Shown: positions 24,801 to 35,439, numbered from the stretch's first letter. The stretch is DNA of 64,000 nucleotides from Yamagishiella unicocca (GCA_003116995.1 BDSL01000031.1:248001-312000); one strand, 5' to 3'. Notes: a model not told the origin generated them from the sequence alone. Numbers and translations are program-made.

Positions 24801-27800
24801 TACCATTCTGTCGGGCCGCGCCCGCCAGAATAGGCTTCGACCTAGAGTTGCTGTAGTAACTCTTCAGCTCAACTTCTGCAGCACCAGACTATTCTGTGCT
24901 TATCATAAGTTCTCGATCATAACGCGGGTCTAGCGCGTTACAGCGGGGTCGGGCACGTTACAGCGGGGTCGGGCACGTTACAGCGGTAACGCACATTCCT
25001 GGCGTCGTTGGTTATAACGATCAACTACTCTGGGAATTTATCCGCGTTCGGTTCTAAGTTGTTTCCGCACGAATCGATACATTACGCAATAATGTATTAT
25101 GCGATTCGCGCTACAAGACTTGACGCAACCAATAGTTATTATTACGTACCGCCACGGACACTACTACTCGGATACGGGTTGTCATGTTACAAATAGCTAC
25201 TAGCAGGGTGCGCCGTCGACACGGTCTGCAGGGCATGCATCGATGCTGCTGAAGGTTAACTACATACCAAGCGAGCGTAGGTTTCACGGTTCCAAGCATC
25301 GATACTTGATGATAGATGAGGCAGTAGTGTAAGGCCCATCGCAGTCACCGTTTTTTACCGACTCCAGCACGCCGCTCCCCAATCATTGACAATCCTTTCC
25401 TTGGTGCTAGGCTAGCTAGGCAAGCCGATAAGACGGCTATGGTACATAAACGACGGCATAGAGCAGCTCGTTGTTAGTTAACGCGCGCTTGATGATGTAT
25501 GTATGCGTGGATTGAGAATAGTTATATTACTTGTGTCATGCGTAGATGGATGCGTGGCGCTAGCGGCGACCATTGGGAACGAATCGAAAGTTGTGCAACA
25601 GCTGCTAACTAACGCACGTTACGCAAGCCATCGTTATTTTTTAAGCATGGACCGTATTACTTGGACCTTGTCGACGATAGATCATCTATCGATGCTCATT
25701 ATTGCTTGACAGCGCTATTCGTGTCACATAGTTCGTTATGTACCGTTATGTCAACCTGGGTAACGGGGGGGGGCCCGGGTGACCTTACTTAGGGTACGTA
25801 ACCCCCAGCCAGCCTGCCGTAGGAATGCTAAGTATATGTGTTGTGCCAAGTATGCCAAGTAATAAGGATGGCTGCTGGCTCGCGGCACGTCTTGCTTGCT
25901 TGGGGCCCAACGCAACGAACCACCATCGATCACCCGTAGGCATCCGTTGATGATACGGTCCCTTACAAGCATAGCATGCTTGGAACGACAAATAAATATA
26001 CGGCACCTAGGTATATAGCTAGCAGTTTGATCGATAGCGCCGGTACGTAGTTTTCTGAGCTAGCCGCATGCAAGCCTAGCGAGCAAGCAAGGGCCGAGGT
26101 TGCTTGCAAACGGTATAACGGTATCGTCCGAAGGCACTGCTGGAAATAAACGTGCACATCGATTGCCCACGCTTACTTTCGACGTTGGGCAATGGGTGAG
26201 ATACTGTAAGGGTGTGAATGTTTCCTCGTTCTTGGTTACGTACGTACTGGCTTTGCTTGGCTACGTCATTTTGACATTTTTGTACGTACCAGTAGTAAGA
26301 TTAATAATATTATTATGTATGCACCCTGCTCAAGGTACGCAACATATACACACCTTTCCTGTAGCTCAACGAGGAGCTCTGACTGAATCTTGATCTTCAC
26401 AACGTCGATGGCTTCGTCCATGCTCCGGGTGACGTCCAAAAGCAGAACGATGCCCACCTGCCCCAGCGCCTCCTCAAAGGTGAGACTGTCACGCAAGATT
26501 TTGGTGAACGTCTTGCTCTGGGCTGCGGTTGAAGGTCGCATGTTGTAGTGGTTCTTGCGATGGTACTCGAGGAACTGGGGCCAGGGTTTCGCCCACGCCA
26601 CCTGGTCCTGGCCGTCGCCAGTGAGCCACACTTCCGACACAGTGTGGGGTTCTCCATAAAGCTGGATCACTTGCAGCCGGTGTTTTTGGACCGCTTCCCG
26701 TACGGCCGGTATGAATCCCTTATCACCTGCGATCATTTGCGATTCATTGGTGGCATAAACACGGCACCAAAGGTTTAGAAGAAGCACGGGTCATGTGCAT
26801 GGTTAACAATTACTACCAGCCAGCTGTCACGCACATATAGCTAGAAAACGTCGCTTACATACGTAGAAGCAAGCATGGCAAGCACGTACAGTGTGCACGC
26901 ATGCTCAGCAGCAGGGGACCGCGAGTGATGACCATATGCCCGGCGGTAGGTATATACAGTACGTCACCGCGGTGTACTGCGTGTGGGCTATGGACATACA
27001 TGTGATGGCAGTAGTATTACTAACGAAAGTAACGTCACGACAGCGCCCGGTGCCTCTTACCTGAGATGAGGACGATAATGTCTCCAGGACGAGCGAGGTT
27101 GCGGCAGTAGCGGTACATGGCCTGGAGGATGCTGGCGTCAGCCTCGTGCAGTTCCGGCTTACCGCAGCTCTTGCCCGCGCACTGATGTTGGATGGTGTAC
27201 GTGCTGTGAACCTTCAGGATATCAGATCGAGTGCGCATATCCAACCTGTTCAGCGTGTCGTGCGCTATGAACACGTGGAGGCTGAAGTCCTTTTCGGATA
27301 CGCCGCAGTCACGCGCAAACACGTTGTAAAGGAGGTCGTAATGTTGCTGTGCTGACAACATTTCAGCGCCCGATGGTCTTGGGGGCCACTGCGAATTGAG
27401 ACAGCAGTTCTCCATGTCCCAAAATACCTGTGCAAGCGAGGGACCACGCGGCGGTGGACGTACAGTGAGGATTATGGTGTGTTCGTTGTATCAACAACTA
27501 ATAACGTGAGATACCAGAACCAATTTACTGTATCATCACTTAGTAATGGACAGCAGGCAATCTAATCTGTGCACACACGCAATCGTGCTTAAAGATGTAC
27601 GTTGACTAAATCATACAACTAATAATCACGTGAGTCATGTAACAATCAGTGTATGCGTGCGTGTATATATGCGTGCCGCCGCCGCCAGCGGCAGCGGTGA
27701 CTGTGCGTGGGTCTATCCGCCGCAGCATTCGTTGGCACGCGCGCGGGGGCAGGATGGGGTAGGAGGGGGTATGTATATGCACACGTACACCCGTTCGACA

Positions 27801-28350
27801 TCCACATTCTTGCGCCCCGCAGGCTCATCATCATTGCATGTGCATACGTGGGCCTGTGTGCCCCGAAATTGTTATTCTCACATTACAAGTAAGGCAGGGT
27901 GGGGCGCCAGCTGAGCGCTACATCACGCCTTTTCTTAATAATAAGGGAGAGGTAGCTAGGCGTCGCGCGCGATGCCCGATCTGGACTACCACCCTACACG
28001 CTACATAGAGGTAGGCGTCATATGCCGCCAAGCTGTCAAACATATGTTTCCTGATGCCGGTAACAGTATCTGTGCGCGCAGCAAAACGAACGGATGGAAT
28101 AATAATGATTCCTACGTAAGGGATCATTTTGGGCCACACACGTCGCGCAGAGTTACGCCATCTGAGGATGGATGTTGGCTATCGGCAATAATCGCATCGT
28201 CATACATTCATGCGTCGACCTATCATATACCTCGAGCTTCCTGCCAGAGAAACCATCTCCAGGACAAGGCCAGTTTTCCTTTCCGCCCTCGTCCCACGAG
28301 ATCTTCGCATCTTGAGGTACCGGCCCATATTCAATTCTGGGTCTTGGCAT
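15883..28350 (-). CDS. NYN - VWA - alpha-kinase - (CCCH)x2 fusion protein, 1061 aa
   Basis: Twelve exons: 28231-28350, 27061-27427, 26354-26726, 22156-22342, 21712-21929, 21091-21291, 20014-20346, 19420-19600, 18620-18843, 18053-18114, 17334-17527 and 15883-16608. All have GT/AG borders, every phase agrees, and the sum is 1061 codons plus TAG. Residues 41 to about 190 form an NYN (PIN-like RNase) domain, with VFWDMENC, a HEADASIL acidic motif and LISGDKGF (Asp164). About 253-445 form a VWA domain with a DxTxS MIDAS (DVTRSM, Asp260), AYRD and GGKDYPEDV. About 625-840 form an alpha-kinase: EPFDKGAERFAYLA, VIK (candidate ATP-binding Lys663), QTVAGYLAAQFNKY, IKYSGNEGYV, metal-site VTDIQG (Asp784, Gln786) and LTDPCIH. 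The zinc site is His770, His830, Cys832 and Cys836. A linker with three or four repeats of the type AAAEGGS follows. Two CCCH fingers close the protein: C-X7-C-X5-C-X3-H at 1017-1035 and C-X9-C-X5-C-X3-H at 1041-1061. NYN+CCCH is typical of Regnase-like RNases, and VWA+alpha-kinase of VwkA. The likely role is phosphorylation coupled to RNA binding or cleavage, probably in the cytosol; this is inference. Confidence 0.88.
23127..23470 (+). pseudogene. Inverted second copy of the gag core
   Basis: About 340 bp match the complement of 23672-24023 nearly base for base, starting at GCAGTTTCGCGCGGCC and ending at GTGCAGCGCGCGGG. It is translatable on plus in the same gag frame but has no start codon of its own. 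It is fused at its left to the last 24 bp of an LTR. With its partner it forms an inverted repeat with a spacer of about 200 bp. Confidence 0.8.
23521..24348 (-). CDS. Gag-like protein of the LTR element (275 aa, truncated)
   Basis: The ORF opens with a Ser/Glu-rich leader and a short coiled-coil (ATDRLARLEEQQAANAAL). An Ala/Pro linker follows, then a Retrotrans_gag-like core: FRAADDPEIFVFELKV, FAVMLSAFQDFPEAKQWAQG, a Leu-rich helix with FLTRFAPKVQS, and EYASQFQGFVQRAG. It ends at VGEEKS without a CCHC zinc knuckle, so the C-terminal part of gag and all of pol are missing. Compared with the inverted copy, it contains an extra 12 bp (TGTTCGAAGGTC, a local duplication). Confidence 0.7.
   Translation of the reverse strand: MDRRTVRMSSESSEVTPGRDADADMATQTLNVEMQRATDRLARLEEQQAANAALTLAFEQFRAQLPREPTVGTPPATALEVPSAAAIAGTSAGGSNPRTQKAYVRLPNPQFRAADDPEIFVFELKVCSKVWQKCHPDAVPFAVMLSAFQDFPEAKQWAQGLHELEPDVMSKTLEELMPLFLTRFAPKVQSKKLDAMQSLLEGKVKMDIQKGVTEYASQFQGFVQRAGLADVSMTLILFRRGLTQNLLAPCRVNYLGEEFLTLEALVLHAVGEEKS
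24601..24995 (-). repeat. Long terminal repeat (5' LTR on the minus strand)
   Basis: The segment has TG...CA ends on the minus strand. Its inner end, TGTTGGCGGAGTAACCGGGG on plus, is repeated at 23103. Near the outer end, GTTACAGCGGGGTCGGGCAC is tandemly repeated about three times (24930-24985), probably within the promoter part of the LTR. The adjacent TTTGGTGCCTTACG fits a tRNA primer-binding site. Confidence 0.65.
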
Positions 28351-29994
28351 CTCCGCGCGTCGCGGCTGCAGATGAGCTAGCGCTGGCTAGCGCCTGCTAG
28401 CGCGACTACGCAGTGGGCTTGGGCGAACCTGATCCGCTGAATCAGTAGCGACCACCAGCACCGGTGATCGCTGGCATTATTTGAGCTTTAAGGTTGTTTG
28501 TGCCGACACGGCAGTGTCGACCAGCTGCACTTCTGCTGATCCTTCTTGCTTCCTCTTCAAGCCCTTGGGCTAACGTGCATACCGCCCGTAAGAACAGGTG
28601 GTATATTTCATCTGGTCATATATTGCTTACATACGTAGCCACGAGCGAACAGTTCGCCCTTGGGCAGAATGGACCCAATCAAGGCACGGCCGCTGAGGTG
28701 ACCCGCGTGGGCCTGGGCAGACCAAAGTGGAAATCGTTAACGATCTTGGGAGATTCTAAGTAAAAGTAAATTGCACTATGCGTTGAGATCAGCGATGTAT
28801 GGATCTGTGCGACACGGGAATAACTATAGAAGGTAAGATGTCTGGGGTACGACTGGAACGAACAAATAAAAGAAGCGCGCTAGGAAGCTCAAAGCAAACA
28901 TATCGCATCGATTATTTTTTGGTGGACCTGTCAGTTTTGCGCATTGCCAGGACTGGCATTGTCTATAATGTGTATTTCGGGCTTGTTGGTCATTTGCAGC
29001 AACCGATGCGCATTTGGTCGACGTTTCAGAAGCACGCACAAGTCACGCATAATACCCGGCAATGCGCACACATACTGCCAAAGTGCGGTGGAGGCGCTTA
29101 TATTTAGGCATAAAAGAAGGTGAATACCGTAAGCATACATCGTGGGCACGCTCGGCTATGCACCTACCTGTGAATACCACAATATCCATTGAACACTCTC
29201 ATCATCCTGGATGCATGGCTCCAACGATTTCTGAGGGCGCAGCCCTCAATAACTCCTGTGGACGGCTATGGATTCCGCCTCCCAGAGGCTCCCACACCTG
29301 GCAGCGCACAGCTCTATCCCCCGGGCCCTTAACTGGACAACAGCCAGCCAGGTGCTACCCGGCACTTAACCATAGTCGGCCGCGCACTGCGCCACGCACT
29401 ATAAAATCACGAGCGAGTCACCACAGACTCGAACTGATGAGTCACCATAGACACGACCTGGGTACCTCTGGAAATCGCAACACAGTAGTGCGTCCCGGGG
29501 CTCGTAACCTATCTAGTATTAAATGTTACAGTGGGCCCCAGAGCTAGCACGGCAGAAGATACGTACGTAGATGTGGCTGAATCGGAGGGATGGCAAACCT
29601 TCCTAATCCGATCCCCCCCGCGCTCACAATCCGTTCAGGAAGTCCAATCCACGCACGACAACGTACACTCGGGGAACGGCCGTCTCTTGAGGAGGCGTCT
29701 TATCTCTTGAACATCCCTTGAGGGGCTGTTGAGGACTCTCTAGCAGGCCTTTGCCTGCAGCTCAAGAGACCTGGCGGAATGCTAAAGGGGGTCACCCCAG
29801 AGACGACTGAAGGGACGTAACCCTCATCCGCGAAGAACCGCATCCTAATTCCGTGCCCGTGTCAGCCTAATCCAACACAGAGCTGAAGTACCCTGAGTAG
29901 AGGCCTAGGTAGCCACAAGATAGTTGGTATAACGTACGTACCCCATAGGTAACAGGGAGCATAACAGGGAGCGTAATCCAACGTAACGAAACTA
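28351..29994. other. Region upstream of the kinase gene
   Basis: The promoter of the kinase gene should be just above 28350; I see no TATA box that I would defend. At 28,375-28,400 there are repeated GCTAGCGC motifs. From 29,524 a TGTTACAGTGGGCCCCAGAG block opens a GC-rich stretch to about 29,900 that resembles a solo terminal repeat or a decayed element. No gene is called. Confidence 0.5.
29524..29544 (+). repeat. Repeat-terminus motif TGTTACAGTGGGCCCCAGAG
   Basis: This is a second, near-identical occurrence of the block at 364, again directly preceded by AT-rich sequence. It probably marks the edge of an interspersed repeat copy extending rightwards. Confidence 0.35.
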
Positions 29995-31375
29995 CCATAA
30001 TATATTATAACCCGCCGTCAGTCACCGGCATATTCCATAGTCATAAACACAGTCATGATATATTTTAGGCAACATGTCGTACACGCAGCTCTATGTCACA
30101 CTTCCAGACACGCAGACAGTAAACCAGATTCAGCACCGACCAAGGAATAAAACGTATGGCAGAACGAAATGACATAATGCTGAGCACGGCCGCTGCTCCT
30201 CCATTGCGTGGCTCCATGCTCCTGGTCACTCCCGGTCATAATAATACCTACCTGTCCCTGAGCACGGCCCCCTGCTCAAGAGCACGGGCCCGTGCTCTCC
30301 AGCAGGACCGTCTGCTCAGTATATATGCCCCCCTGCTCCGTCCAATGCATGCATGGCTCCCTACCTGCTGCTTCCGGGCGTGCGCCCTGCCCATCCAGGA
30401 TGCGAGTATTATTACAAGGGAGCCGGAACGGCTGCAAGCGCGGAAGCGCAACCAGGCGGGCCCGATGGGCCAGACCACGATACAGATCACTGGGGAAAAG
30501 AGCCCGCCCTCACCGGCCGGGACGGGGCAAAAGCCAAAGACAGCCAAACACGAATACACGGAGAAGGCAGTACGCACAAATCAAGGCACGGGGAGGAACA
30601 CAAGCGTGTCCAGAAAACACGAACCACCTGCACCAAGCCGGCAGCGAGACGCGAGTAGGAGCGCGACCCGGCAGAACGGGGGCCCCAGGCCCCAGCCACA
30701 ACCCAAAATCACCCGCAAAACCGCGCCCGGGTCAACCGTCGGGCAACCCCTCGGCACCTGGGCGGCCCGTGAAGACCACCTCCCCCGCCAACGAGGCGGC
30801 GAGGAAGGGGTGGTCGGCGGGGACGTCCCCCCACCCGCGGGGGGCCAGCCCCAGCTCAGTAAACACACTGAGGTGGGCCCAGAAGTCGGCCGTCACCGCT
30901 GCACACACCCGCACCAGCAGCAGGCGGCCCCCCGGGGCCCCAGCCTGCACCCGAAACTGGAGGCGTAGCCCCAAGCCCAATGCCGCGACGGCAGCCAAGC
31001 ACACGGACATCCCAAGCACCATCCAGGGCACGGCACCCTGCTCGCTGGCCCCTGCTCCGAGCACGGCCTCGTGCTCGCGAGCACGCACGTCGGCGGTCTC
31101 CTTCCTTTAAAACACGTTCCAACGGAAGTTTCCTAGCATGTTCGATGCATGTTCACTCCTTAAGTACGCACAATGTGTATAACATGGTGGTCATGCTGGT
31201 GATTGTGGGGTCCTTCGCCCGGATGGACCGACCCTGCCTGTACGTAAAACTTAACTGCATTCAACTCACAGATCGATGGTTGTAATATTCTCATTCAGTA
31301 CATGTCGGTTGTCGATCAGCAGGTAGGGCGCTTTCCATGCCAGCTTCTGCCGTCTTCTGCCCACGCACGCTGTAC
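29995..31375. repeat. Diverged direct repeat, copy A (with internal insertion)
   Basis: Copy A shares long blocks in the same order with copy B (35440-36412). The blocks are ATTCCATAGTC..AAACACAGTCAT, CACTTCCAGACACGCAGACAG, GAGCACGGGCCCGTGCTCT, AACGGAAGTTT..CTAGCATGTT and GTATAACATGGTGGTCA. Copy A carries about 600 bp (30,410-31,010) that B lacks. The long overlapping ORFs here reflect GC-rich sequence rather than a gene. The two copies flank the recombinase and gag-like ORFs and may be ancient terminal repeats or a segmental duplication. Confidence 0.7.
30735..30920 (-). pseudogene. Coding-like element fragment, copy 1 (WGDV..DHPFL motif)
   Basis: The minus strand encodes FWAHLSVFTELGLAPRGWGDV followed by PADHPFL. 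The fragment at 48665-48790, minus strand, encodes FWALLRDFAGLGLPRKDWGDV followed by VDHPFL. Conservation at the protein level between two distant sites suggests remnants of one transposon-encoded ORF. The protein is not identified. This copy lies in the insertion that distinguishes repeat copy A from copy B. Confidence 0.5.
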
Positions 31376-31794
31376 TTATTGCTCATTACTGCCGTATCGC
31401 GTTACAGCAGAAGAAGGGGTCGAATGGCCAGCACTCAGATCCCAGCCACCCGGTGTAGAGGCCAGCACTCAGATCCCAGCCACCCCTTCGGAGACACAAA
31501 ATCCAGGAAAATAATAGAAAGACGCACGCCCCTGACACCCACCCATATTGAGATTGCACTAGTGGCCGACAGTGATGACATGTAGTGTACGAATGAAACA
31601 ATTTGAATTATGAAAAAACGTCGTGTCGATTGAATGAATGACCTTGTTACCCGTAAGTACAGGTCTATTTCTGATTAAAGAAATCAAAGATTGTGGTCAT
31701 TAATGCTTTATACAGCGGGAGACTCAGAGTCGAAGCTGTTAACCCCTTAAGGTTTCACATTGATATTTGCCCCTTAGGGTGTCCATAATATTAT

Positions 31795-32050
31795 AAGCCT
31801 CTTAAGGCATAAGTGCCCCTTAAGGCATAACTGTCTCTGAAAGCATAACTGTCTCTGAAAGCATAATTGTCTCTGAAAACATAACTGTCTCTAAAAGCAT
31901 AACTGTCTCTGAAAACATAACTGCCCCTTAAGGCATGACGGCCCCTTAAGGCATAACTGCTCCTTAAAGCATAACTGCCCCTTAAGGCATAACTGCCCCT
32001 TAAGGCATAACGGCCCCTTAAGGCATAGTTGCCCCTTAAGGCGATTGGTC
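31795..32050. repeat. 18-bp minisatellite (GGCATAACTGCCCCTTAA)
   Basis: About 14 tandem units of 18 bp, in two blends: a CTTAAGG type and a CTGAAAG/CTCT type in the left part. Because 18 is a multiple of three, the minus strand is open and reads as a YALRGS repeat. I regard this as a by-product, not a gene. Confidence 0.85.
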
Positions 32051-32168
32051 CATTAGGTGTATTTAAGTCGGTCATGAAAATGTTTTACCCCTTGAGGAGT
32101 TAACGACAAAAATGGCCTTATAGCATCAATCTCGCGCATTGCGCTAGTACAAATATGGCCTAATTGTG

Positions 32169-32939
32169 CTAATTTCCATCAGCAGGGGGTTGGCCGCGGC
32201 CACGGCCTCCACCGCCGCCACCGCGGCCCTGGCCATAACCTTGGCCGCGTCCCCCAGCGTGCCCGCCACCACCATGGTCGTAGCCGCCATGGCCGTAGCC
32301 GCCGCCGTATCCACCACCACCTCCACATCCACCACCACCTCCACGGCCGCCTCCACCAGCACGGTCGCCGCCAAAACGGTCGTTGCTGTTACGTTGGCTC
32401 TGCAGAGCGATCAGCCGTGCATCGATGGTGTTGAGGACGTCGTACTGGACGTCGGTCACCTTCTTCTCGCCTGAGCCCCATTTTCCCGTCTCCATATCCA
32501 CCTTAGGGCGGAGCTCGCGGAAATAACCCGTGAAGCACTCTGACTTCTTAACGGTAGTGGCTTCGCAAGCCGCCTTATACGAGGTCAAGCGTAGGTCGAG
32601 GAGCTTCTGAAGCCTAATCATGGCTTTCTTCGCAGTCGCAACCTCAGGGGTGCCGTCCTCATCAGCTGCCTCGATGATCGTAGCGACTGTATGTAACTCC
32701 TTACGAACATCACGAACAAAAGTCCAGCCTTCACGGAGGTTGGTGTTAGCGGAGATGCCCGCCGGCTCAGCCAGCTGAGGAAGCATTGCTGCCTTTGTCT
32801 GGATTAGATCACAAGCGAGGGCAGCGTTATGAGCCTTCATTTGCTGAAGCTCCTGGTCGATCTTCTCCCTGGCGGCTCTGTCAGTCGCCTTCATGCTAGC
32901 TATCTCTTGCTGAAACAAATCTCCCGCTTCGGAATCCAT
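32169..32939 (-). CDS. Retroelement gag-like ORF with RGG-rich tail, 256 aa
   Basis: The intact ORF starts at 32939. The N-terminal 170 residues are helical and charged (KATDRAAREKIDQELQQMKAHN is the start of a coiled coil). The last 60 residues are Gly/Arg/Tyr-rich, with RGG and GGYGGGYGHGG-type repeats, as in RNA-binding tails. There is no CCHC knuckle. It lies in the same orientation as the tyrosine recombinase ORF 590 bp upstream, between two direct repeats. The best reading is the ORF1/gag of a tyrosine-recombinase retroelement, but a cellular RNA-binding protein cannot be excluded. Confidence 0.55.
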   Translation of the reverse strand: MDSEAGDLFQQEIASMKATDRAAREKIDQELQQMKAHNAALACDLIQTKAAMLPQLAEPAGISANTNLREGWTFVRDVRKELHTVATIIEAADEDGTPEVATAKKAMIRLQKLLDLRLTSYKAACEATTVKKSECFTGYFRELRPKVDMETGKWGSGEKKVTDVQYDVLNTIDARLIALQSQRNSNDRFGGDRAGGGGRGGGGGCGGGGGYGGGYGHGGYDHGGGGHAGGRGQGYGQGRGGGGGGRGRGQPPADGN

Positions 32940-33528
32940 TCTCTACGATTAATGATAATGTATTGGTAATAGTAAAGACACAAAACTAACTACTATTGTA
33001 TGATAGTTGAAAGATCAAAAAAGGGGTGCAAATGTTAGAGGCCGCCGTCCCGGCAGAGGGACACGGCTCTTTGGTACTATCAGCACAACGGCAGATACTG
33101 AGAACAGGCAGGCGCGCAACCTAAGCAGCAGCCAGCCACCAGTCGCCGTACCAGTCGTCGTACCCGCACCATGCGCTGGAGGGGTGAGAGTTACCGAAGC
33201 GCCGGTACAGAAAGAAAGGGCGCGGGATCCCGGGCGGTACGACGGGAGGCCCACTTGGCAACTTCATTCGATTTGGGAGCGCAGGGTAGACGCCTCCCAT
33301 TATTGCCATTAACACCGCTGTAACCTTACAATAAGCAGCGTTTCATTTACGCGCTCCCGCCCACCCACCCCGCACGGAACAAGGGTTACAGGGTTGGCTG
33401 CTGACCCGTGCACAGGGACGCCCAACCCAAACTGCATCGACTGTTTAACCCCATTGCCCTTAACTTCCAGCCAACGGATGGCTCATAGGCAGAGACATAA
33501 AGGCAATCCATAACCGAGAGACAATCCA

Positions 33529-34981
33529 TCATACACGGCGGCGGGCCGGGACGGAAGGGTCCTCGTGGCGAAGGGGATCTAGGTACCGCTTGAGAGTCCC
33601 CGCACTTCGCATCTGCCCCAGCGTCATCAGGGCCGCCTGGTCTGCGCCTGCCGCCTGCGCGTGCTGCAACGCCCCGCGCCGGAAGCTGTGGCACGTCTCC
33701 CCGTCGTACAAGCCCATTCCTTGCAGATGCTGACGCAACCGGTACGTTAGCCCAGAGCTGCTCATGGGCGACTCCCGAAAGCCGCCGTGGTCGGGCCGCA
33801 ACGGCCGGAAGAGGTAGCCGGTGATTGCCAGACCTGGCGGGGCTCCCGGCGCAGCGCAGGCCTGGGAATACTCTGCCAGGGCCACGAGGGGGCAGAGCTC
33901 CGGGTCATCATTGGGTCGGATCTCCACGGGTGGGGCCCGCCGCCCCTGGTAGGTCTTCGTGCCCAGCTGCGACATCACCAGATGGAAACCCGGGGGATAG
34001 CCCTCTGGAGAGCCCGGCAGCGACAGGGGAAAGCCCTCGTACGGCCGCTGCGGGTTTGAGGGGTCCCGGAAGTCGTCCAGTCGCAGCTTCCCGCAGTCGT
34101 GACCGCGGGTGGTGGTAACCCACATAAAAACGAAGCACACGAGGTCGCGGAGCAGCAGCAGCCTCTCCATTGCTGTCGCGAGGTGGACACGCTGCCGAAG
34201 CTGTTGGATCAGCTGCCGGAACTTCTCATGGGTGAGGGGCACTGCGGACTGCTCCAGGAATCCATCCGCCACGGCACCCCGGCTGAAACCCTTTCGGTAC
34301 AGGGCCACGTCCACTGACCGGCAGGGATTGCCCTCGCACGCGAGCTCGTCATACGCCATTCCACGACCCAACAAGCGGAACTGCGTTGACAGGTGTGACA
34401 GCTGGTTGAGTACGGTGGTAGGGGCGATAGTTTTTCCCTTCGGGCCATGGCGGGGGATCCAGTAGCAATGGAGGTACACCAGCACCTGCTCCGGAGTGCA
34501 ATCCAGGGGTGGAGCCCTCACCGTACTGCGCCAGCCAGTCGCTGAATTCCTCCAAAGCAGCATCCTGGCGGCGCACGGTGCTGTCTGCAAAGGATTTATG
34601 CTGTACGGTGTACACCTTCTGCAAACCCTGCGCCATGAAGGCCGTGACCTCCGCGGACGGCAGGGGGGCGATCGGCGCGCGGCTGGAGGGCAGGGCATGC
34701 TGCAGACGTAGTTGCCTCAGAGATAGCGGGTTCATCACCTGCGTCACGGTTACCCATGTGTCAGCATTAAAGTGTGAAACACAGCACTCCGCGAGGCCAT
34801 CTCTAGATCGATCCCTTACCAGGGGGACCACAGGAGGAGATGGAGCTGGAGGAGACGCGCTCAGTACCTCGCAGTCGAGGCTAATGCGATGCCGGGCCGT
34901 GAGAAGGGCGGCCAACACGCCGACGAGGGCCTCAGGAGGAGGCACCGCTGCGGGGCGACCCAGCAGATCCATATCCTGCAT
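33529..34981 (-). pseudogene. Tyrosine recombinase (DIRS/Kangaroo-like element) with a frame break
   Basis: The N-terminal part starts at Met 34981 and reaches the core-binding helix ADSTVRRQDAALEEFSDWLAQYG in one frame. From about 34,510 the continuation (PPLDCTPEQVLVYLHCYW) is one base out of register and runs to the stop at 33529. The catalytic domain has TTTRGHDCGKLRLDDF (first Arg), GTKTYQG (Lys hairpin), CHSFRRG (His-x-x-Arg) and LKRYLDP (nucleophile Tyr). All catalytic residues are therefore present. No reverse transcriptase lies nearby, so the element is incomplete or non-autonomous. Confidence 0.75.
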
Positions 34982-35439
34982 CCAACCGAACTTTTTTAAA
35001 AAAGAGATAGGTTTCGGCGCTGAGCACTGGCTTTCTTCGCCGGCTAAGCCTACTTTTAGACTGACCGGCTGTGAGACCGAACAGATCTTGTTTGTAGACG
35101 AGCGAGCGTTGCAGAGCCCAGCGCGCGGCTACCTGTTTTCATGATGTTTAGAGTAAATTAGTGTGAAACCGTACACGAGGCCCTAATCTGCGGGGGACTG
35201 AGGTGCAGGCAGTTACAGGAGACACTGCTAAACATAACGCACCTGGCTAGGGTCCCTGGCGCGCCCCAACCAACTTGGCACGTGTACGGCAATAGAGAGA
35301 TCACCACTTTGGTAACTCTCACAACGCAAGCGTACGAGAGTACGACGAGGCGGGCGCACGAGTGTGCGAGGTAGGTACGTAGGACCAAGCACATGAACCC
35401 TGAAGAGAACGAATCGAAGTGTAACAGCTCAGCTCGTTA

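Larger units (their letters stand above)
23103..24995 (-). mobile_element. Rearranged non-autonomous Gypsy-type LTR element with inverted gag
   Basis: Reading the minus strand, a 395-bp LTR (24601-24995, TGTGCG...CCAACA) is followed directly by a primer-binding-like TTTGGTGCC. A gag ORF follows (24348-23521), then an inverted copy of part of the same gag. The last 24 bp of an LTR (plus-strand TGTTGGCGGAGTAACC at 23103) close the element. No protease, reverse transcriptase or integrase is present. I see no matching 5-bp target duplication (flanks CTTGA and TTCCT). It lies inside an intron of the kinase gene on the same strand. Confidence 0.75.
22343..26353 (-). other. 4-kb intron 3 of the NYN-VWA-kinase gene
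   Basis: This is the largest intron of the gene. It interrupts the VWA domain between LVELQER and YPSMKDK. Donor AAAG|GTGTGT and acceptor CTCAG|GTATCC keep phase 2. It contains the rearranged Gypsy-type element at 23103-24995. The remainder (22343-23102 and 24996-26353) shows no exon or element that I recognise. Confidence 0.75.

Noticed and set aside
29425..29480. CTGATGA followed by GGAAA, resembling a hammerhead ribozyme core
   Set aside because: The helices needed around the core do not form: stem II has no closing complement before GAAA, and no GUC cleavage site sits in a paired stem.
30156..31122. Overlapping ORFs of 90-270 codons on both strands
   Set aside because: They lie in a GC-rich repeat insertion, overlap in several frames and are disrupted in copy B. 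Only the short WGDV..DHPFL part has protein-level support.
31791..32075. Minus-strand ORF with a YALRGS repeat
   Set aside because: It is an 18-bp minisatellite read in frame, with no non-repeat domain, start context or splice partner.
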